A stretch of DNA of 64,000 bases. It comes from Desulfosarcina alkanivorans. Lineage in GTDB: Bacteria > Desulfobacterota > Desulfobacteria > Desulfobacterales > Desulfosarcinaceae. Location of the stretch: the NCBI RefSeq assembly GCF_009688945.1, contig NZ_AP021874.1, positions 2,108,001 through 2,172,000 of the forward strand. Direction: 5' to 3'. Made by a program: the position numbers and the translations under genes. Within the stretch, counting starts at the first letter, position 1, and every line of letters begins with the position of its first letter. Positions 53,296 through 63,410 of the stretch are shown here, in pieces. Below the pieces are notes generated by a model. That model made no database searches and was not told the origin of the DNA. It saw only the letters and a program-made list of their open reading frames with translations.

Positions 53296-53588
53296 GCTAA
53301 AAATTAATTCTTTAACGGATTTTCCTGTCTCATGGTTGAGGTGATTCTATCGAGACAACCGAACAAGACCCTTAAAAGGGAATAGTTGTGCAAGGCATAG
53401 AACGGCCAATATGGCATATAAAAAGGACATATTGGCTCATTAAAAGTGCGCGTTTAACAACGCCCACATAGCTCTGGCAGCATGTGCTCACTAACTGGAA
53501 TCCGGACAATGTTTGATCGTTTGCTGTCTATGATAGGCAGCGCCATATAGCAGTTTATAAAGCTACCTTAAATTAATTCCTGATAATC

Positions 53589-53604
53589 TGGTAAGGGAAT
53601 TGCT
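53589..53604 (+). promoter_or_regulatory. Sigma-54 promoter of the thiolase operon
   Basis: TGGTAAGGGAATTGCT has GG-N10-GC spacing and a TTGCT -12 box, 51 bp before the thiolase ATG. The predicted start of transcription (about 53616) excludes most of the upstream alternative frame. The remaining ~300 bp of the divergent spacer (53296-53588) shows no gene. Confidence 0.7.
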
Positions 53605-53654
53605 TCGTTACAAAATAAACGCTCGCCATGCCAACAAAAAAGAAGGAAAACGCA

Positions 53655-54824
53655 ATGAGAGAGGTAGCGGTCGCAGGTGTGGGAATGACAAAATTCGGAG
53701 TTTCCGAAATGACGAATGTTGAAATGTTTACGGATGCGGGGCTCGAAGCCATTCGAAATTCGAACATAGAGCCCGGTGATATTGATGCTTTATTTTTCGG
53801 GAATTGCCTTGGCGACTTTGAGGAAGGACAGATTCATATGGCGCCATTCGCGCACTCTGCTTTAGGTCTTCCCATGTCAGCACCGGCGACACGATTTGAA
53901 GGGGCTTGCGCCACGGCCACTGTAGCCATACGACATGCCGCACTTCTCGTAGCCGCAGGTGTGTACGATGTAGTCCTGGCAGGCGGGACCGAGAGGACGA
54001 CAATTATGGAAACGCCCATGGCTACAAGGACATTCGCCATGGGCTGCCACGCACAGTATGAATCGCCCACGGGACTGACGTTTCCTGGTGTTTTCGGAAT
54101 GGCCGCCCACATGTACAGCCACAAATATGACATTCCGCTGGATGAACTGAAAAGACATATGGCGGAAGTAAGCGTGAAGAACCATTTCCACGGATCGATG
54201 AATCCAAAAGCCCATTTTCCAAAAAAAATTACCGTGGAAAAGGTCCTGTCCGGACCGATGATAGCAGATCCGCTGCAACTTTTGGATTGCTGTCCATTTT
54301 CGGATGGGAGTGCGGCGGTGGTAATCGCATCTGCCGACAAAGTGAAAAGCATGACCGACAAACCTGTATTCATCGTCGGCACCGGTCAGGCATCGGCCGG
54401 CCCGCTTTTTCTCCAGCAGGACCTGACTGTTGTCAAAACCAGAATGACATCGATAAAACGAGCATACCAGGAAGCCTCAATCGGTCCTGATGACATAGAT
54501 GTGTGTGAGCTGCATGACTGTTTCACCATAGCCGAGATTCTCGCGATCGAGGCCCTCGGATTCTACGAATTCGGGAAAGGGTATGCCGCGGCAACCGAGG
54601 GCGAAACAAAACTCGGAGGTTGCGGGGTAACCATCAACCCGTCGGGAGGACTTAAATCCAAGGGACATCCAATTGGCGCCACTGGTGCTGCCCAGGTTGT
54701 CGAAATTGTCGAACAACTCAGAGGTGAAGCCGGCGAACGGCAAGTTGAAGGTGCAAAAATCGGCATCGTAGATACACTAGGGGGCGATTTTGGGACGATT
54801 TGCAACATCATACTAAGGAGGTGA
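53655..54824 (+). CDS. Thiolase family protein (BbsB-like)
   Basis: A 389-aa thiolase of the SCP-x/non-classical type. MREVAVAGVGMTKFGVSE opens the fold, the nucleophile Cys is in FEGACATATVAIRHA, and the His motif is NPSGGLKSKGHPIGATGAAQ. Such thiolases need a partner zinc-ribbon/OB protein, encoded 4 bp downstream. This pair equals BbsB-BbsA, which cleaves benzoylsuccinyl-CoA. Start at 53655 is preferred (AAGGA site) over 53628. It is the final step of the predicted route. Confidence 0.9.
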   Translation: MREVAVAGVGMTKFGVSEMTNVEMFTDAGLEAIRNSNIEPGDIDALFFGNCLGDFEEGQIHMAPFAHSALGLPMSAPATRFEGACATATVAIRHAALLVAAGVYDVVLAGGTERTTIMETPMATRTFAMGCHAQYESPTGLTFPGVFGMAAHMYSHKYDIPLDELKRHMAEVSVKNHFHGSMNPKAHFPKKITVEKVLSGPMIADPLQLLDCCPFSDGSAAVVIASADKVKSMTDKPVFIVGTGQASAGPLFLQQDLTVVKTRMTSIKRAYQEASIGPDDIDVCELHDCFTIAEILAIEALGFYEFGKGYAAATEGETKLGGCGVTINPSGGLKSKGHPIGATGAAQVVEIVEQLRGEAGERQVEGAKIGIVDTLGGDFGTICNIILRR

Positions 54825-54828
54825 AAAC

Positions 54829-55230
54829 ATGCCAGCGGATTTCAATTTTAAAAACTATCAGGAATCTCTTGCCGAAGGCAGGCTGACGGCAATGATCTGC
54901 GGGAAATGCGGGGCATACACGACTCCTCCCCAGGGAGTATGCCGCCTTTGTGGTGGAACCGACACAAGATTGGCGGAGATCGATAATAAAGGGACGCTTC
55001 GGACGTTCACCATAGTTCGTGTCGGTCCCGAGGGTACAAAACCACCATACATCGTCGCCCTGGTGGAAACTAAAAACGGACCGTGGGTAATGGGGAACCT
55101 GCTGAATATCGATCCAGAAAGAACAGGCCCTGAAATTATTGGCAAAAGCGTTGATATCAGTAGCCGGGTGGCCCAAGGGGACATCTACGCCATCGAGAAT
55201 ATACAATCATTAACATTTACACTCGCCTAA
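54829..55230 (+). CDS. Zinc-ribbon/OB-fold thiolase partner (DUF35; BbsA-like)
   Basis: A 133-aa protein with an N-terminal four-Cys zinc ribbon (ICGKCGAYTTPPQGVCRLCG) followed by an OB-fold (GTLRTFTIVRVGPEGTKPPY, ISSRVAQGDIYAIENIQSL). It pairs with the preceding thiolase, probably shaping the CoA-substrate site. The AGGAGG site overlaps the thiolase stop. Confidence 0.9.
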   Translation: MPADFNFKNYQESLAEGRLTAMICGKCGAYTTPPQGVCRLCGGTDTRLAEIDNKGTLRTFTIVRVGPEGTKPPYIVALVETKNGPWVMGNLLNIDPERTGPEIIGKSVDISSRVAQGDIYAIENIQSLTFTLA

Positions 55231-55254
55231 CCCTGATCCAATAAACTTGAGTCG

Positions 55255-56577
55255 ATGCATAGAAGGCGGATTCGGCCGGACATCCGCTCATCGACAAGAA
55301 ATGAGTCAATGCGTAGAATGCTACGATACGGTAATCCGCCACTCGAAACATCGAGCTCAGTCGACAATTACAAATGGATTATCCTCCTTCTTCTAAGTAG
55401 TTCCCATTTTTTAATGGCCATGTGCCATTTCTCATGGGGGCCATTGGGCCCGATATTGAAAGCGGAGTTTGATATCAACAACCGTCAGCTTGGATATGTT
55501 ATTTCGCTGATGTATTTATCCATGGTGGTCGTATCCATTCCCGCAGGCATCCTCGTGGACAGACATGGCGTCAAATGGTTCCTGTTTCTTTCAAGTCTAA
55601 TGGTCGGTTTGGGCATCTTCATCATTCCCTTTTGTTCGTCGTACAGCTACACTGCCATAGCCGCCGTTATGATCGGTGTCGGATATGGAATGATCAACCA
55701 AATTACAACAAAAGGTATCATCTCATGGTTTGAACCGCTTGAGCGTGGCACAATCATGGGGATAAAACAGATGGGTGTGACCATTGGCGGGGGTCTGATT
55801 GGAATTTACATCCCCTTATTGGGGTTTTATATCGTCTGGAAAAACGCAATTTTCTTATTGGGTGGGCTTGTCATCGTCATTGCCATCGTGTCCCCTTTCC
55901 TTTACAAGGAAAATCCGGGTAAGAACCCTGATTTGGCTGATGAAATCGGCACCTCGAAGGTAAAAAAAAATCAATCCCCCAAGGGAAGTCTCAAAGATGT
56001 ACTACTTGGACGCAGACTTCTTGTCGTAACGCTTCTTTCTTCATTGCTTGCATTTTGCCAGGCGAGTTCAGCATCTTTCCTTGTCGTTTTTGCCAAGGAG
56101 ACGTTCACGATTACACAGCTTTTCGCCGGAAGCCTGCTGACGGTTGCAATGGCAGGCGGAACGTTTGGACGAATAGTTTTCGGAATCATAAGCGATAGAA
56201 CAATGAAAGGCGATCGAATTCTTCCCCTTGCGCTGATCAGCCTGATCGGTTCGATCGCGAGTTGGCTCCTGGCGTTATGCGGGAGTGGTACGCCAATTTT
56301 CGCAATCATTGCAATTTCCGGTGCCCTTGGTGTCTCCTTCATGGGATGGAATTCCCTCGGGATGGTGTTGTTGGCGGAGATGGCTGGCAGTAAACACGTC
56401 GGCTCCGCACTCGGTGTGGTGTTTACGGCTGCATGGGGCGCGATGGTATTGGGTCCCAGTATATTTGGGTTTTTGGCGGATCGTTCCGGATATTCCGCAG
56501 GGTGGGGAATGCTGGCCGTACTGTCATTTCTAACCTTTAGCGGATTCATGTGCCTCCACAGAAAGCCAAATTTCTGA
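55255..56577 (+). CDS. MFS transporter
   Basis: A 440-aa or shorter major-facilitator protein with about 12 membrane helices. The helix 2-3 motif GILVDRHGVKWFLFLSSLMVG and IVFGIISDRTMKGDRILPL are MFS-A-type loops. The first ~35 residues lack hydrophobicity; a start at 55309 or 55318 is possible. It may export an acid or take up the aromatic/aliphatic acid of the pathway; the substrate is unknown. Same operon as the thiolase. Confidence 0.85.
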   Translation: MHRRRIRPDIRSSTRNESMRRMLRYGNPPLETSSSVDNYKWIILLLLSSSHFLMAMCHFSWGPLGPILKAEFDINNRQLGYVISLMYLSMVVVSIPAGILVDRHGVKWFLFLSSLMVGLGIFIIPFCSSYSYTAIAAVMIGVGYGMINQITTKGIISWFEPLERGTIMGIKQMGVTIGGGLIGIYIPLLGFYIVWKNAIFLLGGLVIVIAIVSPFLYKENPGKNPDLADEIGTSKVKKNQSPKGSLKDVLLGRRLLVVTLLSSLLAFCQASSASFLVVFAKETFTITQLFAGSLLTVAMAGGTFGRIVFGIISDRTMKGDRILPLALISLIGSIASWLLALCGSGTPIFAIIAISGALGVSFMGWNSLGMVLLAEMAGSKHVGSALGVVFTAAWGAMVLGPSIFGFLADRSGYSAGWGMLAVLSFLTFSGFMCLHRKPNF

Positions 56578-56962
56578 GCGGGCTGGCTGCGACAATCAAC
56601 GACCAAATATAGGGTTTAAACGAGTCCCCTCCCTCCCTTCCAGCGACTGCGGGTCAAACCAAGACAAAGACTGTGCTTTAGCCAGAAAATGCCGATTTCG
56701 ATCCCCGCTCGGAATCGGCGCCGGCGGCGATACACATATTGACTGCGACACATGCCGCTTTCCGGCAGACCGCGTTTTTCGACAAGACAAACATCTTTGA
56801 TTTTTCGTGACTTGGCCCGTTTCAGATTCACTTTTGACGCAGATCCGATTATTAAGCTTGTTATTTTTCTGGATTGCTATGATACTAAAAAGGGAGCCAT
56901 AGCAGATAGAGTCATCTGAGGGCATCCAATATCTTGTGGATTGACGCGGGGGACGGGACCCA
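56578..56962. other. Gene-free stretch
   Basis: About 385 bp with no supported gene. The left part is GC-rich and may contain the end of the thiolase operon transcript; no clear terminator stem or promoter was found. Confidence 0.4.
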
Positions 56963-58284
56963 ATGGGAAAAGAAAAAACGCCAAACGGTTTACAGTTGCC
57001 GGTAAACGATGCTTTCGTTGAATCGGCTGGGAAACAAGGTTTTTTGGAGGCCACGATCCGTCTCGTTCATGATGCCGTTATCGTCAGCGACAAGAATGGT
57101 ATCGTCCGAAAAATGAATACGACGGCAGAGACCTATACCGGCGTGTCTTTTGCGGATGCCGTGGGAGAACCTGCGGACTCGATCGTGCGTTTGGTTTGCG
57201 CGGATACTTACAGGAAAATCGAAAGCCCAATTCGGCGGGCATTGAATTCGGACGAAACCATCAGATCTATGCATGATGCGTTGATAGTCTCCCGAGACGG
57301 TACCCAACGCCGGATTACTTTCTCCGCCGCGGCGATCCTAAACAACCGGAACATCTTCGAGGGCGCGGTTTTCGTTGCCAGCGGGGTTTGTGATGCACTT
57401 AAATCATCACGGATATCGGATCAAATTTCGGAGAATGCCAACAATATTTACCAGGAGATCGCTACGGAAGTCGATGAAATTTTATGGCGATATGAGGTTG
57501 ACGATTATGGGCGGATCGAAAATGTTTTTATCTCGTCGGCGGCGGATCGCATTCTGAAGTTGCCTGTTGGCGAAATTGGCAACAGCCTGGAAAGATTTTT
57601 TTCATACGTGGATCAGAATGATCGGCATAACATTTTCAATGCTATGGAAACATTTGAAAAAGGTCTTTCCACATCGAATCATGTGGAATATCGACTCCAT
57701 GGTGCCGATGGGGAAACCGTTTGGATCCGATCAAGCGGCACCGTTCGTTCCTTACCCAACGGGAACAAGGCTGTTTGCGGTATCGCCGTTGACATCACCG
57801 ACATGAAAAAGATTGATGATGAACTTATATCGCAACGAAATTTCATCAGCCGGACACTGGAAACCTTGCCGGGAATATTTTACTTTTTTACACAGGAGGG
57901 AAAATTCCTGAGATGGAACGACAACGTCGAGTCGCTGTCCGGATATTCAGGGTCGGAGATCAGGAAGATGCGTCCGGAAGATTTCTTCCCCCCTGAGGAT
58001 CAGCCCGGAATTACCACGGCGATTTCCGATGCGATTAACAAGGGGGTGGCCATTGTCCAAGGCAATTTTCTTTTAAAGGATGGATCCACCATTCCCCATG
58101 TATTCACACTCGCGCGTGTGGAAATGGATGGCGAGACGTGTCTGACCGGGACGGCGATCGACATTTCGGAGTCCATACGGATGGAGCGTGATCGGAAAAG
58201 GCTGCACGGTCAATTGCTTCAAGCACAAAAAATGGAAGCGGTAGGGCGTCTGGCGGGAGGTGTGGCCCATGACTTCAACAATAT

Positions 58285-60008
58285 CCTAAACGAGGCGATT
58301 TTGGTTTTGAACAGAAGTATTCTGGTAAAACATGGTAGAGAAATCGGGTTCTGCTGAGAATTTGATACTATTTCTGCAGACAAGCTATCCTGACCGAATT
58401 TGTTGTGGTCATATGCGCATTTTAGCCTGTTTTAGCGCACACCTCTCCACCGGTTTTACTCCAAATTTTATTTTCCCTGCGGGTTATTCGATAACCGGCG
58501 CTTTGCGGCACCGTTCAAACAACTCCGGCAAGCGTAGGTTTTCCAGGCAGGTCCTAGTCACCTTTAAGACCGTTTGCTCACTGTGGAAAACGATTTTACC
58601 GGCGATATCGATCAGCCGTCTACGCACCGTGGAGGCATAGGAACCAATCGATAATACCGGCGCACTGACATCTTCTTTAAACGACTCGAGCAGAAAATGA
58701 CCGACCAGCATCATATAATACCAGGCTGCATTGGGGGCGAATCGTTTGAAAGGCAGTTGTTCGTGACCGAAATCCTTCAACGCCCGGTTGGCCAATTCGT
58801 CGCTGCCGCGTTCATGATAGCAGGCGACGAGCCCATTGGTGGTCAGATATTCCACCGCTCCGGCGTTTTCCAGCATACCGTCGATCGCCTGACCTTGACC
58901 GATGTTGGTGACGATGATGGTGTCAGGCCGAAATCCCGGAAGGTAAAGCTGTTTGCTGTTATCGTGCATCAACCGACAAAAAATCGCGCGGCGGAATTGT
59001 TTCCAGTTGCCTTGCCGGATACCGAACTCGGCGTATTTCCAGGCTTTCTTCTTTCCGGATTCGAACCGTTTCCATTTGGACGCATCCCAGTTGTCCGCCA
59101 TTTGCTTGATGTCTTTATACACTTTGCCGCCGCAGACATAACCGACATGAAGCCTTTCGCAAAGCTCGAAGATTTTCTGGTCGAAAAACCCGCTGTCCAT
59201 GCGGATGATAATCGGCACATCCCCACGGTAGTCGCATCTGATTTTAAGAACCATGTGCCGGATCATATTCAGGACCGTATCGCCATGATTGGAATGTTTG
59301 TCCCCACTGCGAAACACCGCATCGACAATCAAACGTCCCCAATTCATTTGCAGGGGTTGAAAGCCCTTTTTCTTCTTGTAGGTGGGCTTCACGCCGTGCC
59401 GGCATTTTGCATCGTCATTGTCCATGACCATCGTATCGATACCCAATTCGATCACATCGGGTTGCGTAATCCGCAGACGCCAGATGAAAAGGGCCTGCAA
59501 AAGGCGCCGGAACAAAAACACGCGAGTCCAGGCGAATGCTTTGAAAAAACGTTTGATTTGATGAGAAGAGGCCATGTCTTCAGTTGGCGTCTCTATGCTG
59601 CCGGCATAGCCCTCATCGCGAGAAATCTGGTCGAAATATGCCAGGCGCCGACTGGTCCCATCGGCGAAAAAGCAGAGCACTTGTTTGAAAAGTTCTGTAA
59701 TGGCAAGGCCTTTTCGGTTCTTGCGGATGGATCCAAACCAGCGGTCGAACCAGCCAAAAACCTGAATGCCGTGCATATACGCCACGAACAGGGCCAGCCC
59801 GGCTCTTCCGGTCAACCGGTCGGACGTCGTTTCGATGCGTTGGATTTTGAGTTCACTTTGTCGGTAGTTTTTGCTATGCTTACTCATAGAGTCCTTTACC
59901 TATTGGGTGTGTTTACGCTTGTTGTAAACATGGTGGTTTTTAACAAGTATTATAACACATTATCCAATTTTAGAGGACTCTTTTTTTGTGAAAATCGCGT
60001 ATTTTAGG
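58285..60008 (-). mobile_element. IS1380-family insertion sequence, complete
   Basis: 1724 bp with imperfect terminal repeats (CCTAAACGAGGCGATTTT at the left, CCTAAAATACGCGATTTT complementary at the right). It is flanked by a 5-bp duplication AATAT at 58280-58284 and 60009-60013. One transposase gene fills most of it. Element size and end sequence fit the IS1380 family. Confidence 0.9.
58484..59887 (-). CDS. IS1380-family transposase
   Basis: A 467-aa transposase. Acidic motifs VIELGIDTMVMDNDDAKCRH and VPIIIRMDSGFFDQK are in place, and the C-terminal YHERGSDELANRALKDFGHE plus LPFKRFAPNAAWYYMMLVGH segments are diagnostic of IS1380-type enzymes. The frame is uninterrupted, so the element may still be active. 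It reads against the kinase gene. Confidence 0.9.
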   Translation of the reverse strand: MSKHSKNYRQSELKIQRIETTSDRLTGRAGLALFVAYMHGIQVFGWFDRWFGSIRKNRKGLAITELFKQVLCFFADGTSRRLAYFDQISRDEGYAGSIETPTEDMASSHQIKRFFKAFAWTRVFLFRRLLQALFIWRLRITQPDVIELGIDTMVMDNDDAKCRHGVKPTYKKKKGFQPLQMNWGRLIVDAVFRSGDKHSNHGDTVLNMIRHMVLKIRCDYRGDVPIIIRMDSGFFDQKIFELCERLHVGYVCGGKVYKDIKQMADNWDASKWKRFESGKKKAWKYAEFGIRQGNWKQFRRAIFCRLMHDNSKQLYLPGFRPDTIIVTNIGQGQAIDGMLENAGAVEYLTTNGLVACYHERGSDELANRALKDFGHEQLPFKRFAPNAAWYYMMLVGHFLLESFKEDVSAPVLSIGSYASTVRRRLIDIAGKIVFHSEQTVLKVTRTCLENLRLPELFERCRKAPVIE

Positions 60009-61388
60009 AATATGTTAGGCGTGATTTTGGGCCGGGCGGAATTGGCCATGCACGGAATGGATCAGGACCACGCGTTTTACGAAACCCTTGAGGAAATTCA
60101 AAACGCGGCCAAACGCTCGGCGGATATCACGCGGCAACTTCTGGCCTTCGCCCGCAAGCAGACGATCGCACCCCGGAAGATCGACCTGAACGCGATCATC
60201 GAGGAGATGTTCTCGATGATGCAGCGATTGATCGGGGAGAATATTAACATGTCATGGGTGCCGGGGGAGAACCTTTGGCCGGTAAAGATCGATCCTGCTC
60301 AGGTCCACCAGGTTTTGGCCAATCTATGTGTGAATGCCCGCGATGCCATCGATGGAGTCGGTAGGGTTGCAATCGAAACAAAAAACATCATTCTTGACGA
60401 TACGTACTGCGCCATGAACGAGGGTTTCCGTCCTGGCGAGTATGCCCAGCTGTCCATAAGCGACGACGGCTGCGGGATGGATAGGAAAACCCAGTCCAGA
60501 ATCTTCGAGCCCTTTTTCACGACCAAGCAACTTGGAAAAGGCACCGGATTGGGCCTGTCCACAATCTACGGTATCGTCAAGCAGAACGGTGGCTTCATCA
60601 ACGTATACAGCGAGCCGGGCCGTGGCACCACGTTCAGGATTTACCTGGCCAGGTACCTGGGGCCGGAGGAGGAGAAAGGTGGTGAACAAGACATCCATAT
60701 GCCGATTTCAGACGGGCAGGAAACGATCCTTGTGGTTGAAGACGAAGTGTCCCTTTTGGATGTGGTTAGTTCGGTCCTTATCAATAAAGGCTACGCTGTT
60801 CTTTCCGCCTCATCTCCGAAGGATGCGATCAGGTTGTGCGATGAACATGCCGGCAAGATCGACATGCTCATTACCGACCTGATCATGCCTGAAATGAATG
60901 GACGCGAATTGTCTGACGAATTATTATCCCGATGGCCCGGAATTAAAGTTTTATACCTGTCTGGTTATACAACGAATATTATCTCCAACCATGGTATTTT
61001 GAAAGAAGGTGTCAATTTTATCCAGAAACCGTTTTCACTGAATGCATTGTTAGTAGCAGTCAGGAAAGCTCTGAATGAGGTGGCGATCTGACCCTACGTT
61101 CTCGAAGATCGGCAAGATGGGTTAAGTCCGTAAATAGTCCTTTCCGCCCACATAACCGGTTTAAATTGTTACACCCTTCCAAAATTTCTCACAAAAAGAT
61201 AGTGCCACAGAATTGATGCCTATTTCTCTCCTTGGGTTTGACAACCGAATAACATCCAGAGTATTCATAAAACAATTGAGCTTAACACTGCGATACTATT
61301 TTCATGTGGTAGGTTTTGTGAACCTGGCGGTATTTTGAAGATGGAATCTTAGAAAATTACCTTCCATCTTTCAAGCGAGGCCTTTTTA

Positions 61389-63044
61389 ATGAAAGAGCAA
61401 AAACTTCGGCCTCAACTGGTCGCTGATCATAACTCGCTGGAGCGCATTTTCCATCGCCCGGAAAACGAGCAGTCACGAAACGTGCTCACCAAGTACATGG
61501 AGCAGATCCTGTTTGGCCTCCACGATTTTCTACAAAAGCACGTAGGAATCACCGAAGAGATCCCCTTGAAAGTTCTCGCCGCCCAGTTTACCTCATCGAA
61601 AATCGCACGAACCCCGGTTAAAAAGCTGGCGGACATTATCACCGAAATCATCGAGGAGATCGCTCCGCAGGCCGTCAATGTCTCCTCTCCCTATTTTATC
61701 GGCCACATGACTTCAGCCATCCCCTTTTTCATGGTGCACCTGAGTACCATCGTGACTGCGCTGAATCAAAATCCGGTCAAGATAGAAACCTCTAAAGTGG
61801 TGAGTGTATACGAACGCCAGGTCCTGGCCAAGGTTCACCGGCTATTGTTCGATCTTGACGAAACCTTTTACAATATCCACATACAGAAGCCGGAAAGCAC
61901 GCTGGGTTCTTTCGTGGAAGACGGCACCCTGGCCAATCTTACCGCCCTCTGGGTGGCTCGAAACCGCTTGCTGCCTTCCAAATCGGGTTGTGCCGGGGCC
62001 GAACGCGATGGAATCGCCGCCGCCCTGAAGGACCGTGGCCTCCACAGACTGACTATCTTGGTATCTGAATTAGGGCACTACTCCATACGCAAAGCGGCCG
62101 GTGTGTTGGGTATAGGCTACGATGCAGTGACGCCGATTCCCGTGGACAGTGCCAACCGTATGGATTTGAAAGTGCTCGAACGCACCCTCAAGGAGCACCA
62201 CCGTGATCCGGAAACATCTGTCATGGCCGTTATCGGTATTGCCGGTACAACGGAAACAGGTGCCGTTGACCCTTTACCGTCCATTGCCAGTCTGTGCCGT
62301 GAGTTCGGCGTCCACTTCCATGTGGATGCGGCCTGGGGCGGCCCAGTGCGGCTGTCCGAACGGTATCGTGGCTTGCTCAAAGGCATCGAGGTAGCCGATT
62401 CGGTTACGATTGACGGCCACAAACAATTCTACCTGCCCATGAGCAATGGCATGGTTTTCTTCAGGGATCCCAAGGCTATGGATGCCGTGGCTTATCATGC
62501 CGCCTACATCAACCGCCCAGGCTCTGTCGATCTTGGCATTCGCTCTTTGGTAGGCTCACGCTCTGCCACATCCCTGGTACTGGGAAGCGCTTTGGATATC
62601 ATGGGGGCTGGGGGCTATGCGCTGCTCATTGATCACGGTATCGAAACCGCACGCCTTTTTGCCGAAGAAATCATACGTCGGCCCATGTTCGAATTGATCA
62701 CTGCTCCCGAGCTCAACATTTTGACCTACCGCCTTGTACCGGGAGAACTGCGTGGATCAGAAGACCCAAAAGAACCGGCGAACGAAGAAGTCCGCTTGCG
62801 ATTGTTGAATAAAATCAATATCAAAGTTCAGCGAATGCAGCGCGAGGCCGGCAACAGTTTTGTTTCCCGGACTACTTTGCGGCGATCCGGTCGTCCTGAC
62901 ACCGTTGTCCTGCGCGCGGTGCTTATGAACCAACGGACAAACCATAAAATACTCAACGCTATTCTGGACGAACAGGAAGCTATTTACCGGAACCGCATTG
63001 CACCAACGTTACGTCTGAATAAAGCAATGGGCCTTACCCCTTGA
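61389..63044 (+). CDS. panP: PLP-dependent aspartate 1-decarboxylase (PanP-type)
   Basis: A 551-aa group II PLP-dependent decarboxylase. The PLP-aldimine Lys lies in TIDGHKQFYLPMSNGM near residue 350, with the Asp motif HVDAAWGGPVRLS before it. The N-terminal ~100 residues match the long helical leader of PanP. It would make beta-alanine for pantothenate and CoA. Length is typical. It is transcribed alone after a 300-bp spacer that shows nothing else (61092-61388). The assignment to PanP rather than another group II decarboxylase is from pattern memory. Confidence 0.75.
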   Translation: MKEQKLRPQLVADHNSLERIFHRPENEQSRNVLTKYMEQILFGLHDFLQKHVGITEEIPLKVLAAQFTSSKIARTPVKKLADIITEIIEEIAPQAVNVSSPYFIGHMTSAIPFFMVHLSTIVTALNQNPVKIETSKVVSVYERQVLAKVHRLLFDLDETFYNIHIQKPESTLGSFVEDGTLANLTALWVARNRLLPSKSGCAGAERDGIAAALKDRGLHRLTILVSELGHYSIRKAAGVLGIGYDAVTPIPVDSANRMDLKVLERTLKEHHRDPETSVMAVIGIAGTTETGAVDPLPSIASLCREFGVHFHVDAAWGGPVRLSERYRGLLKGIEVADSVTIDGHKQFYLPMSNGMVFFRDPKAMDAVAYHAAYINRPGSVDLGIRSLVGSRSATSLVLGSALDIMGAGGYALLIDHGIETARLFAEEIIRRPMFELITAPELNILTYRLVPGELRGSEDPKEPANEEVRLRLLNKINIKVQRMQREAGNSFVSRTTLRRSGRPDTVVLRAVLMNQRTNHKILNAILDEQEAIYRNRIAPTLRLNKAMGLTP

Positions 63045-63047
63045 CTC

Positions 63048-63410
63048 TCCGCTGAAAAACCCCAACGACATTGGGACGGATCCCAAACTACACCAGCGGC
63101 GTTCTGTTGTTAGTGAAATTTCTATGTGATTCTATGTGGTTACCTCGGATGGCAGGCAAACTGCCGTTTAAGTCGTCAAGATCTATACTACACACGGTCA
63201 TTTTGAAGGATTCTCTCACTAATGCGGCGTATTCAGCAATGACTTAGTTGCCGTTAGCGACGTCGCGAGGCGATTTTACCTCCCCGGTTCTTGTGGATTG
63301 CGTCAAAACCTGTTTCCAAAAGCGCTTCACGATCTCACCAGGATTTAAGCCCAGAGGTGACTATCCCGCGAATGTATACCTTTAACGAGAAACCTGGACA
63401 TCCCTCTTCT
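63048..63410. other. Gene-free stretch
   Basis: About 360 bp between the decarboxylase and the last gene. No reading frame, repeat or hairpin with clear meaning was found. Confidence 0.4.

Larger units (their letters stand above)
56963..61091 (+). pseudogene. PAS hybrid histidine kinase, split by an IS1380-family element
   Basis: The 5' part (56963-58284) encodes three PAS-like domains and the start of the histidine-kinase dimerisation domain ([17 protein letters not shown], His436). The 3' part (60014-61091) encodes the rest: GVILGRAELA, N box NLCVNARDAIDG, G1 ISDDGCGMD, G2 GKGTGLGLSTIYG, then a receiver domain with ITDLIMPEMNGREL. Removing 58285-60013 joins both in frame as HDFNN-M-LGVILG, a 799-aa protein. 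As it stands, the left part ends in IS sequence and lacks the ATPase; the right part lacks its sensor and His. Confidence 0.92.

Noticed and set aside
53389..53404. Additional GG-N10-GC site upstream of the thiolase gene
   Set aside because: The -12 part (GTTGTGCA) is poor and it lies about 250 bp from the gene; the site at 53589 is better.
58697..60007. 436-aa plus-strand frame in the IS1380-family element
   Set aside because: Antisense shadow of the transposase gene.
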